Source: an uncultured Erysipelotrichaceae bacterium
Lineage (GTDB): Bacteria; Bacillota_I; Bacilli_A; RF39; UBA660
Assembly: GCA_902783405.1 (NCBI GenBank)
Contig: CACZQZ010000006.1
Location: 1-12,105, forward strand
Length of the DNA: 12,105 bases
Reading direction: 5' to 3'
In this document: piece by piece, positions 1-6,487 of the stretch
How the letters are laid out: each line of letters opens with the position of its first letter
How positions within the stretch are numbered: position 1 is the stretch's first letter
Position numbers and translations under genes: made by a program
The notes under the pieces: model-generated
Database searches by the model: none
Told to the model about the DNA's origin: nothing
What the model saw: only the letters and a program-made list of their open reading frames with translations

Positions 1-356
1 ATTTAGCAAAGATATTTAAAGTAAAAGAGAAATCAGAACTAAATGAATTAAAACTAAATAATAAAATAGAAGAAAAAATAATAGAAAGAATAAAAAAATA
101 CAATTTAAATAAAGAATCATATGAGAAAATGAAGGAGAGTGAAGAGAAAATGAACTTAGAAGGATTACTAAGATATAAAGGAAGAGAAGAAGGAATTAGA
201 ATAGGAGAAAAACGTGGAGAAAGACGAGGAGAAATAAGAGGCGCCAATAATAAAACAGTAGAATTAGCTAAGCGTATGCTTAAAGAAGGCGCAACTACTG
301 ATTTTGTTTCCAAAGTAACAGGATTATCTAAGAAAGTGCTTATGACAATGTTATGA
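1..356 (+). CDS. Rpn family (PD-(D/E)XK nuclease/transposase-like) protein, C-terminal fragment
   Basis: The reading frame is open from base 3 through the left edge to the TGA at 354-356, giving 117 visible residues; the first in-frame ATG (129) is internal, so this is a 5'-truncated gene and not a 75-residue protein. The visible part is a highly charged helix, then Gly/Arg/Glu repeats (REEGIRIGEKRGERRGEIRG), then a short helical tail (ELAKRMLKEG...FVSKVTGLSKKVL). This layout is typical of the C-terminus of Rpn/PDDEXK_2 proteins, where a REEG-type linker joins the nuclease domain to a small helix-turn-helix-like end ('AKKLLKEG.s.e.Ia..tgLs.eeI'). Family members are RecA-independent recombination-promoting nucleases related to transposases. 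The nuclease domain lies outside the window, so activity cannot be judged. Family assignment is fairly confident from the tail alone; an unrelated charged-linker protein is the alternative. Confidence 0.7.
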   Translation, partial: LAKIFKVKEKSELNELKLNNKIEEKIIERIKKYNLNKESYEKMKESEEKMNLEGLLRYKGREEGIRIGEKRGERRGEIRGANNKTVELAKRMLKEGATTDFVSKVTGLSKKVLMTML

Positions 357-389
357 TAAAAATCATTATATAGAAAAAGTTTAAAGATA

Positions 390-419
390 TTGACACAATT
401 ATAAAAAATATACTATAAT
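390..419 (+). promoter_or_regulatory. Sigma-A promoter of the T-box/HAD-deoC-tyrS operon
   Basis: A perfect -35 TTGACA lies at 390-395 and a perfect -10 TATAAT at 414-419, with an 18-bp spacer. Transcription would begin near 426, just ahead of the T-box leader. It sits 33 bp after the stop codon of the Rpn-type gene. Confidence 0.85.
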
Positions 420-425
420 AAATTC

Positions 426-629
426 AATTAATGAAGAAGAATAATCATTAGTTTTATCTTTGGTAATAAAAGAGAATTTATGGTTGGTGAGAATAAATCA
501 AGAAGATAAAATGAAATACGTATTCGGAGTTAAAACGTGTATTCGCGTTAAGAAGAAAGTGCATAAGATTCTTATGAAGTAAGGTGGTACCACGGGTTTC
601 TCGTCCTTACATTATTAAGATTTTTTTTT
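426..629 (+). ncRNA. T-box riboswitch, tRNA-Tyr specific
   Basis: The leader has the diagnostic T-box motif at 579-593, with UGGU (585-588) able to pair with the acceptor end of uncharged tRNA; the variable U matches discriminator A73 of tRNA-Tyr. Stem I is visible: 439-443 pairs with 521-525, 452-460 pairs perfectly with 503-511, and an upper hairpin 476-481/493-498 carries the conserved AGAGA and GGTTGGTGAGA elements. The 3' side of the specifier loop (512-520) presents UAC (517-519), followed by a purine and the lower helix, which is the canonical specifier position and codes for Tyr. This agrees with tyrS in the operon. Further hairpins are 534-539/544-549 and 562-567/571-576 (stem III position). 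The antiterminator pairs 579-584 with 605-610 and 592-596 with 600-604. A run of nine T (621-629) follows. The competing terminator is not canonical (see findings). Uncharged tRNA-Tyr should raise expression. Confidence 0.93.
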
Positions 630-649
630 CATTTTTAGGGGGTAATAAA

Positions 650-1300
650 ATGAATATGGATTTTGATGCTAATAAAATAAAAAGGGTTATTTTTGATATT
701 GATTATACTTTACTAATACCAAATTACTATAGAGAAACAGAATTTTTTGAAGAAACAGTACCAAATCATGGAGAGTATTTGACTAAAAACATTTTGAAAA
801 TATTGACAGAATATGAGAATATCTATAGGCAGTATGATAAAAATATATTCATAAATCATTTAAATAAATATTTGAGTTATAAAGTTGGTTATGATTTTAT
901 GGAAAAATGGTTTAAGTTTAATGCACAGTTAGATAATCAGGATACGACTGCTACTAAAGAAACTTTAGAATATTTAAAAAAGAAAAAATTAGAACTTGTA
1001 GTTTTATCTAATTGGTTTACGAAACCACAAAAAGAGAAATTGAAAAGAGTAGGTTTGATTTCCTATTTTGATCAAATATATGGAGGGGATTATTACTTAA
1101 AACCATACGAAGCAAGTTTCCTTTTGGCAAGTCATCCACATAAATTAGAAGAATGTGTTATGATAGGTGACAATATAAAAGTCGATGTAGAAGGAGCAAT
1201 TAATACAGGAATGAATGCCATTTATTATACATTAGGAGAAGAAAAGGAATATTCCAAAAATAAAATAAAAAATATAAAAGAATTAAAGAAAATATTTTAG
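650..1300 (+). CDS. HAD-superfamily hydrolase (subfamily IA-like)
   Basis: A 216-residue cytoplasmic phosphatase-type protein. All HAD motifs are present: motif I DIDYT (16-20) with nucleophile D16 and acid/base D18, motif II Ser at 120 in VVLSN, motif III Lys 151 in YLKP, and motif IV GDNIKVD (173-179). A helical cap of about 85 residues lies between motifs I and II, as in the C1-capped phosphatase group. I chose ATG 650 because the Shine-Dalgarno run AGGGGG is at 637-642; an in-frame ATG at 584 lies inside the T-box antiterminator and cannot be the real start. It is the first gene of the tyrosine-controlled operon, 10 bp from deoC. Substrate is unknown; phosphosugar or nucleotide phosphates are typical for the family, and the deoC neighbour makes a sugar phosphate conceivable, but that is inference. 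Confidence 0.88.
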   Translation: MNMDFDANKIKRVIFDIDYTLLIPNYYRETEFFEETVPNHGEYLTKNILKILTEYENIYRQYDKNIFINHLNKYLSYKVGYDFMEKWFKFNAQLDNQDTTATKETLEYLKKKKLELVVLSNWFTKPQKEKLKRVGLISYFDQIYGGDYYLKPYEASFLLASHPHKLEECVMIGDNIKVDVEGAINTGMNAIYYTLGEEKEYSKNKIKNIKELKKIF

Positions 1301-1310
1301 GAGGTATTTT

Positions 1311-1949
1311 ATGAATAGTTATATTGATTCGACAAATTTAAAAATGGATGCAACAATGAAAGATATTGAAGATTTATGTCATGAAGCCATAAAATATCAT
1401 TTCGCAAGTGTATGTGTTCATCCATACTATGTACCATTTGCTAAAAAGTTGTTAGAAGGTAGTAACGTTTTAGTAGATACAGTAGTAGGTTTTCCACTTG
1501 GCATGAATACCAAAGAAGTAAAAGCATATGAAGCCATCGAGGCTGTAAATGAAGGTGCAGATGAAATTGATATGGTCATCAATATTGGAGCTCTTAAAGA
1601 TAAAGATTATGATTATGTCAAAGAAGAAATAGAAGAAATTAGAGATGCAATTGATGGAAAAACACTTAAAGTAATTATCGAAACATCACTTTTAACAGAA
1701 GAAGAAATTATAAAAATGACGCAAATTTGTAACGAAACTTTTGTTCATTTTATTAAAACTTCTACTGGTTTTGGGTCTAGGGGAGCAAGTATACGAGATA
1801 TTGAAACTATCATGAAATATAAAAATGAAGTATTAGAAGTAAAAGCATCTGGAGGTATAAAAACACATGAAGATGCATCTAAATTTATATCAATGGGAGT
1901 ATCTAGAATTGGCTCTTCTCATGGAAAAGATATTATGAAAGGGGAATAG
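1311..1949 (+). CDS. deoC: Deoxyribose-phosphate aldolase
   Basis: DERA cleaves 2-deoxy-D-ribose 5-phosphate into glyceraldehyde 3-phosphate and acetaldehyde, the last step in salvage of the deoxynucleoside sugar. The 212-residue protein follows the family through its length: the N-terminal D-x-T-x-L (IDSTNLK), FASVCVHP (31-38), VVGFPLG (58-64), the DEIDMVIN strand with catalytic D87, the Schiff-base lysine K149 in HFIKTSTGF, and the second active-site lysine K178 in VKASGGIKT. Length is close to the usual 215-225. The Shine-Dalgarno AGGAGG (1299-1304) overlaps the stop of the HAD gene, and the stop is two bases from tyrS, so the three genes are clearly cotranscribed. The usual deo partners (deoB, nucleoside phosphorylase, cdd) are absent here, and control by a tyrosine T-box is unexpected for this enzyme. 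Confidence 0.97.
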   Translation: MNSYIDSTNLKMDATMKDIEDLCHEAIKYHFASVCVHPYYVPFAKKLLEGSNVLVDTVVGFPLGMNTKEVKAYEAIEAVNEGADEIDMVINIGALKDKDYDYVKEEIEEIRDAIDGKTLKVIIETSLLTEEEIIKMTQICNETFVHFIKTSTGFGSRGASIRDIETIMKYKNEVLEVKASGGIKTHEDASKFISMGVSRIGSSHGKDIMKGE

Positions 1950-1951
1950 AA

Positions 1952-3178
1952 ATGACATTATACGATGATTTAAAATGGAGAGGTCTTATTAAAGATGTAT
2001 CAAGTCCAGAACTAGAAAAAAAATTAAATGAGGAAAAACTTACCTTTTATATTGGAACAGATCCAACTGCAGATTCAATGCATATAGGACATTTCTCTAG
2101 TTTTTTAATTGCTACAAGACTTGCTAAATATGGACATAAGCCAATTCTTTTGATAGGAGGCGCTACTGGTCTTATTGGAGACCCTAAACCATCTAGTGAA
2201 AGAGCTATGATTACAAGAGAAAAAGTAGAAGAAAATGTTAAAGGACTTACCAAACAAGCAAAAGAAATCTTTGGATTTGAAGTAGTTAACAACTATGATT
2301 GGATAAAAGAGATTAATACAATTGATTTTTTAAGAGATTACGGGAAATATATTAACGTAAATTATATGTTAGACAAAGACATTATCTCAAGAAGATTAGA
2401 GACAGGAATAACATTTTGTGAATTTGCATATACCATTCTGCAAGGATTAGATTTTCTAGTGCTTAATAAAACTAAAGGAGTGACACTTGAGGTCGCAGGA
2501 TCAGATCAATGGGGAAATATTACAACAGGAATAGAGCTTGCACGTAAAAAAGAAAATATTGAGCTATTTGGTATGACTATGCCTTTAGTATTAGATTCAA
2601 ATGGTGTTAAATTTGGAAAAACAGAAGGAAATGCTTTATGGTTAGATGAAAACAAAACATCATCATATGAACTATATCAATATTTAATTAATAGTGATGA
2701 TTCTTGTGTAATTGATTATTTAAAAAAATTAACTTTTTTAACAAAAGAAGAAATCGAGGATATTGAAAAAAAACATAAAGAAAATCCAAACGAAAGATTA
2801 GCGCAAAAAACACTCGCACATGAAGTTATTACTTTTCTACATGGAGAAGAATCATACATAAGAGCTAAAGAAATTAGTGAAGCACTATTTAGTGGAAATA
2901 TTAAAGCATTAACTTTAAATGAACTAGAAAAATCATTAAAAGATGTTCCATCATTTGAAATAACAGAAGAACTATCTTTAGTTGACTTTTTAGTAAACTA
3001 TAAAATAGCTTCCTCTAAAAGAGAAGCTAGAGAGTTTATAAATGCTGGATCTATTACCATCAATGGAGATAAAATCACAGATGAAACAAAAATTATTTCT
3101 AAAGATATAGCTATAGAAGAAAAGGCTATTGTGGTAAGAAGAGGTAAGAAAAAGTACTATATTGGCAAGTTTATGTAA
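1952..3178 (+). CDS. tyrS: Tyrosyl-tRNA synthetase
   Basis: A class I aminoacyl-tRNA synthetase charging tRNA-Tyr with tyrosine, 408 residues, usual for bacterial TyrS. Visible signatures are HIGH (44-47), the Tyr-binding region ending in GSDQWGN (183-189), the KMSKS-equivalent KFGKT (220-224), and a C-terminal S4-type RNA-binding domain from about 342 (LVDFLVNYKIASSKREAREFI...GSITINGDKI). The start at 1952 is supported by the AAAGGGGA Shine-Dalgarno (1938-1945) inside the end of deoC; only two bases separate the genes. As last gene of the operon it explains the UAC specifier of the leader: when tRNA-Tyr is uncharged, TyrRS synthesis rises. A terminator hairpin follows 15 bp after the stop. 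All catalytic motifs are intact. Confidence 0.98.
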   Translation: MTLYDDLKWRGLIKDVSSPELEKKLNEEKLTFYIGTDPTADSMHIGHFSSFLIATRLAKYGHKPILLIGGATGLIGDPKPSSERAMITREKVEENVKGLTKQAKEIFGFEVVNNYDWIKEINTIDFLRDYGKYINVNYMLDKDIISRRLETGITFCEFAYTILQGLDFLVLNKTKGVTLEVAGSDQWGNITTGIELARKKENIELFGMTMPLVLDSNGVKFGKTEGNALWLDENKTSSYELYQYLINSDDSCVIDYLKKLTFLTKEEIEDIEKKHKENPNERLAQKTLAHEVITFLHGEESYIRAKEISEALFSGNIKALTLNELEKSLKDVPSFEITEELSLVDFLVNYKIASSKREAREFINAGSITINGDKITDETKIISKDIAIEEKAIVVRRGKKKYYIGKFM

Positions 3179-3193
3179 AAAAATGTATAAAAC

Positions 3194-3232
3194 AAGAAAT
3201 CAGACTTTAATAGACGATTTCTTTTTTCTTTT
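3194..3232 (+). terminator. Rho-independent terminator of the tyrS operon
   Basis: The 8-bp perfect inverted repeat AAGAAATC (3194-3201) / GATTTCTT (3216-3223) has a 14-nt loop and runs into a T-rich tail to 3232. It lies directly after tyrS. The ATPase promoter -10 follows within 6 bp. Confidence 0.8.
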
Positions 3233-3234
3233 CA

Positions 3235-3243
3235 TGATATAAT
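3235..3243 (+). promoter_or_regulatory. Extended -10 promoter of the P-type ATPase gene
   Basis: TGATATAAT gives a perfect -10 (3238-3243) with the extended TG. There is no convincing -35, since that position falls inside the preceding terminator. The start site would be near 3249-3250, immediately ahead of the Shine-Dalgarno, giving a 5' UTR of only about 11 nt. Confidence 0.7.
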
Positions 3244-3260
3244 AAGAATAGGTGGAAACA

Positions 3261-5579
3261 ATGGATAGAATAAAAAGATATGAACCAGACATAACCAAAG
3301 GTCTTTCTAAAAATCAATTAAAACAACGGAAAAAAGATGAATTAGTAAATATTGTAACCGATGTTCCAACGAAAACGGTGAAACAAATTTTTTTGATGAA
3401 CATTTTTACACTATTTAACATTCTTAATTTCTTTTTAGCTTTTCTTATTTGTATGGTTCATTCTTATAAAAACTTATTTTTTATGGGAGGTATTATTTGT
3501 AATACTTTAATTAGTATTGTACAAGAAATTAGAACCAAAAGAATTATCGATAAATTATCTTTATTAAAAACATCAAAAGTAAAAGTTATTAGAAATGAAA
3601 AAAAAGAAAGTATTAGTGTAGATGAAATTGTTTTAGATGATATTATTACATACAAAGTAGGAGATCAAATTCCAGTAGATACTATAATTAAATCTGGAAA
3701 ATGTGAAGTAAATGAATCGTTTTTAACAGGGGAAGAAGAATTAGTAGAAAAAAAAGAAGGGGATATGATTTTATCTGGTAGTTTTATTGTAACTGGTCAT
3801 GTAATTGGTAAAGTAGAACATATTGGACTAGATAATTACGCTGCTAAAATATCAAAAGAAGCAAGATATGTAAAGAAAAGTAATTCGGTATTAATGAAAT
3901 CTTTAAATACAATCATTAAATGGGTATCTATTATTATTGTACCTGTTGGATTTATTTTATTTGTTAAACAATATAGTTTAGGTGGAGGAATCGAAAGCGC
4001 TATTGTAAATACCGTTGCAGGAGTAATTGGACTTATTCCAGAAGGACTTGTTTTACTTACAAGTACAGTCCTAGCAGTAGCAATTATCAAAGTATCGAAA
4101 TATAATGTTTTAGTTCAAGAACTTTATTGTATTGAAATGTTAGCGCGTGTTGACACCTTATGTTTAGATAAGACAGGAACAATTACGGAAGGAAAAATGG
4201 AAGTTTATGATATCATTCCAGAAGAAGGAACAATTACAGAAATAGAAGATGCTTTAAGTATATTTTCTCTTTATTCAGAAGATGATAATGCTACGATAGA
4301 GGCTATAAAAAGAGAATATCATGCTAAAGTTGATGTAAATGTAAAAGATGTCATTCCTTTTAAATCAGAAAATAAGTATTCTGGAATTGTTTTAGATGAT
4401 AAAACATATTTTCTTGGTGCTCCTGAAATGTTGTTAGATAAAACAAGTGAAGTTTATCAAAAACAAATGAAATTATCAAAAGAATATAGAGTGATGGTAT
4501 TAACTTCATTTATAAGTGAAGAAGAAAAACATCATCGAAAAGTATTAGGGTTTATTTTAATCAGAGATGTTGTCAGAAAAGAGGCTATTAAAACTTTAGA
4601 ATATTTTAAAAAACAAGGAGTAGATATTAAAGTAATTTCTGGAGATAATCCGATTACAGTATCGAATATTGCTAAAAGAGTAGGCATTAATCATTATGAT
4701 AAAGTAATAGACTTATCTGAAGTAAAAGATGAAGATATAGAAAAAATAGTATCTGAATATACTATTTTTGGAAGAGTTAAACCAAATCAAAAGAAAATCA
4801 TCATTAAATCTCTTCAAAAACAAAAACACACTGTTGCTATGACAGGAGATGGGGTAAATGATGTTTTAGCATTAAAAGAAGCAGATTGTAGTATTGCTAT
4901 GAATAGTGGTAGTGATGCTGCTCGTAATGTTTCTAATATTGTTCTTTTAGATAATAATTTTGATGCCATGCCAAAAGTATTAGAAGAAGGAAGAGGAACA
5001 ATCAATAATATTGAAAGATCAGCATCTTTATTTTTAACTAAAACTACTTATACAGCACTTTTAGTTATCTTATTTTTATTTATAAATAAACCTTATCCAT
5101 TTGAACCCATTCAGTTAACACTTACAAGTGTTGTTGCTATTGGTATACCATCTTTTATTTTAGCACTAGAGCCAAATAGAAAATTAGTAAAAGGGAATTT
5201 CTTTAGTAATGTTTTAGTTAAGTCTTTCCCTAATGCTATTGTAATTGTTATCGATATTATTTTGATTATGATATTATCTAGTATTTATGGTTTAAATAAA
5301 TCAGAAATATCAACGTTATGTGTTATTTTAAATGCATTTGTAAGTTTTCAACTTTTATATCGTTTATCAAAACCATTAGATTTTAATAAAACATTTTTAT
5401 TGGTTTCCATGATTTTAACTTTTATTATTGAAGTATTAGGATTTAAAAGTTTTTATTCATTATCAGAATTTAATTTAACTATGATTTTATTAATAATTGT
5501 GTTAATGGCGCTTTCTCTCATTATTTTAGATGATATTACTAAGATTTTTACTAAATATTTTGAAAAAAAATACAAATGA
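3261..5579 (+). CDS. P-type cation-translocating ATPase, CtpE-like
   Basis: A 772-residue ATP-driven ion pump of the cytoplasmic membrane. It has an actuator domain with TGEE (156-159, the TGES equivalent, catalytic Glu kept), membrane helix 4 with PEGL (260-263) in VIGLIPEGLVLLTS, the phosphorylation site DKTGT with D303, and the hinge motif GDGVND (529-534) followed by VLALKEAD. Two hydrophobic segments precede the actuator, two flank PEGL, and about six follow residue 590. The PEGLVLLTS signature, the GDGVNDVLALK...DAAR...IVLLD stretch and the absence of an N-terminal metal-binding domain resemble mycobacterial CtpE, reported as a Ca2+ transporter; here the ion is inferred, not proved. I chose ATG 3261 because AGGTGG (3250-3255) is its Shine-Dalgarno; an in-frame GTG at 3252 lies inside that site. 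The stop codon is part of the downstream terminator hairpin. Confidence 0.92.
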   Translation: MDRIKRYEPDITKGLSKNQLKQRKKDELVNIVTDVPTKTVKQIFLMNIFTLFNILNFFLAFLICMVHSYKNLFFMGGIICNTLISIVQEIRTKRIIDKLSLLKTSKVKVIRNEKKESISVDEIVLDDIITYKVGDQIPVDTIIKSGKCEVNESFLTGEEELVEKKEGDMILSGSFIVTGHVIGKVEHIGLDNYAAKISKEARYVKKSNSVLMKSLNTIIKWVSIIIVPVGFILFVKQYSLGGGIESAIVNTVAGVIGLIPEGLVLLTSTVLAVAIIKVSKYNVLVQELYCIEMLARVDTLCLDKTGTITEGKMEVYDIIPEEGTITEIEDALSIFSLYSEDDNATIEAIKREYHAKVDVNVKDVIPFKSENKYSGIVLDDKTYFLGAPEMLLDKTSEVYQKQMKLSKEYRVMVLTSFISEEEKHHRKVLGFILIRDVVRKEAIKTLEYFKKQGVDIKVISGDNPITVSNIAKRVGINHYDKVIDLSEVKDEDIEKIVSEYTIFGRVKPNQKKIIIKSLQKQKHTVAMTGDGVNDVLALKEADCSIAMNSGSDAARNVSNIVLLDNNFDAMPKVLEEGRGTINNIERSASLFLTKTTYTALLVILFLFINKPYPFEPIQLTLTSVVAIGIPSFILALEPNRKLVKGNFFSNVLVKSFPNAIVIVIDIILIMILSSIYGLNKSEISTLCVILNAFVSFQLLYRLSKPLDFNKTFLLVSMILTFIIEVLGFKSFYSLSEFNLTMILLIIVLMALSLIILDDITKIFTKYFEKKYK

Positions 5580-5597
5580 TTGCTCATTTGTATTTTT
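5566..5597. terminator. Bidirectional terminator between the ATPase gene and rpsD
   Basis: A perfect 14-bp inverted repeat (5566-5579 with 5584-5597) has a TTGC loop. The left arm starts with five or more A and the right arm ends with five T, so each strand gives a hairpin with a U tract. It overlaps the last codons and stop of the ATPase gene and ends one base before the rpsD stop (5599). Confidence 0.88.
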
Positions 5598-5598
5598 A

Positions 5599-6201
5599 TT
5601 ATCTGTTGTAGTATTCAACGATAAGTGATTCATTAATTTCTGAATTAAGTTCACTTCTTTCAGGATATCTTACATAGCTTCCAGCCATTTTCTTTTCGTC
5701 AAAAGTAACAAAATCAACTCTTTTATGCATAGCTTCTAAAGATGATTTAACAATTTGTAATTCTTTATCGCTTTCTTTAATAGCAATAATGTCTCCTGGC
5801 TTACATGTGTATGATGGAATATTAACTTTCTTACCATTTACAGTAACATGTCCATGATTAACTAATTGTCTAGCACCTTTTCTTGTAGTAGCAAATCCTA
5901 AACGATAAGTTAAGTTGTCTAATCTACTTTCTAATAATTTTAGTAAGTTTTCACCATGTACACCTTTCATTTTACCAGCTTTATCAAATACTTTTCTAAA
6001 TTGTTTTTCATTAAGTCCATACATGAAACGAACTTTTTGTTTTTCTTGTAATTGAACTCCGTAATTTGATAATTTCTTTTGACGATCTTTTCCATGTTCT
6101 CCTGGAATGTTTGGTTTTCTAGTAAGTTCTTTACCTGTTTCTAGAATAGAAAATTTTAATCTTCTTGATTTTCTATAACTAGGTCCTGTGTATCTTGCCA
6201 T
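5599..6201 (-). CDS. rpsD: Small-subunit ribosomal protein S4 (uS4)
   Basis: uS4 is a primary 16S rRNA-binding protein that starts 30S assembly and in many bacteria represses its own synthesis. The 200-residue protein has the typical N-terminus MARYTGPSYRKSRRL, the NIPGEHGKDRQKKLSNYGVQL segment, and the S4 RNA-binding domain at about 88-150 (ESRLDNLTYRLGFATTRKGARQLVNHGHVTVNGKKVNIPSY). It ends ...SLIVEYYNR as usual. It lacks the N-terminal Zn-binding cysteines and has one Cys (133), so it is the zinc-free 'C-minus' form. I chose the ATG at 6201 because of the Shine-Dalgarno GGGAGG five bases upstream; the frame stays open to another ATG at 6258, but that extension lies in the regulatory leader. 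The gene is monocistronic, as is common in Firmicutes. Confidence 0.98.
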   Translation of the reverse strand: MARYTGPSYRKSRRLKFSILETGKELTRKPNIPGEHGKDRQKKLSNYGVQLQEKQKVRFMYGLNEKQFRKVFDKAGKMKGVHGENLLKLLESRLDNLTYRLGFATTRKGARQLVNHGHVTVNGKKVNIPSYTCKPGDIIAIKESDKELQIVKSSLEAMHKRVDFVTFDEKKMAGSYVRYPERSELNSEINESLIVEYYNR

Positions 6202-6348
6202 AAAATCCTCCCTTCCAATGGAATCTACGTTTGCTTTTACCACTTTATAGGGTGTCATATTATTTCGCTTTGCAGCAAAAGTTACTTATATCCCTATAGG
6301 AAATAGACACGTTATAAAATTTAAAAGCAGCTGCTAGATCACATTGCT
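6202..6348 (-). promoter_or_regulatory. rpsD mRNA leader, putative S4 autoregulatory pseudoknot
   Basis: A leader of about 147 nt separates the predicted start site from the rpsD start. On the minus strand GUGUC (6310-6306) can pair with GACAC (6256-6252), and UAUAGG (6298-6293) can pair with the adjacent CCUAUA (6251-6246). The order 1-2-1'-2' is that of a pseudoknot. A further helix GCAGC/GCUGC can enclose part of it (GCUGC near 6276-6272). Firmicute rpsD leaders are known to bind S4 and repress the gene, so this is the likely role. The fold was read by eye and not computed. Confidence 0.55.
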
Positions 6349-6354
6349 TTAAGT

Positions 6355-6383
6355 ATTATAGTATGTTTTATGATGTTTGTCAA
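6355..6383 (-). promoter_or_regulatory. Sigma-A promoter of rpsD
   Basis: Read on the minus strand, a perfect TTGACA (6383-6378), a 17-bp spacer and a perfect TATAAT (6360-6355). Full consensus spacing and hexamers suit a highly expressed ribosomal gene. Confidence 0.9.
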
Positions 6384-6456
6384 TGAAGTTATGTCAATAT
6401 ATTTATAAAATAAAAAATTTTGAATAAAAGGAAAGTCATTCAAATTAAAAAAAACG

Positions 6457-6465
6457 TGTTATAAT
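6457..6465 (+). promoter_or_regulatory. Extended -10 promoter of the unknown membrane protein gene
   Basis: TGTTATAAT carries a perfect -10 (6460-6465) with the TG extension. No good -35 is present; TTCAAA at 6439-6444 is too close (15 bp). The start site would be near 6472, about 16 nt before the ATG. It is divergent from the rpsD promoter, with about 75 bp between the two -35 regions/-10s. Confidence 0.6.
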
Positions 6466-6487
6466 AATATTAGAATAGAGGGATGGT

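Noticed and set aside
129..356. Gly/Arg/Glu-rich repeat (about 177-242) as a DNA tandem repeat or CRISPR-like element
   Set aside because: It is a protein-level low-complexity linker typical of Rpn proteins, without conserved repeat-spacer spacing.
347..372. Possible terminator after the Rpn-type gene (ATGAT AAAA ATCAT)
   Set aside because: Only a 5-bp A/T stem without a T tract; too weak to call.
584..649. N-terminal extension of the HAD protein from an in-frame ATG at 584
   Set aside because: It lies inside the T-box antiterminator and the T run, has no Shine-Dalgarno, and the extra residues are not HAD-like; ATG 650 has a strong site.
1311..1340. Loss of His in the deoC N-terminal motif (IDST instead of IDHT)
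   Set aside because: The conserved pattern is D-x-T-x-L; other genuine aldolases such as the E. coli enzyme also lack His there.
2047..2292. Minus-strand open frames within tyrS, the ATPase gene, the membrane protein genes and lepA
   Set aside because: Each lies fully inside a well-supported plus-strand gene, lacks a ribosome site and resembles no family.
3252..3260. GTG start of the ATPase at 3252
   Set aside because: The GTG lies within the AGGTGG Shine-Dalgarno of ATG 3261 and about two bases from the predicted transcript start.
6202..6258. 19-residue N-terminal extension of S4 from an ATG at 6258 (minus strand)
   Set aside because: S4 proteins start at MARY; GGGAGG precedes the ATG at 6201, and the extension is part of the leader.
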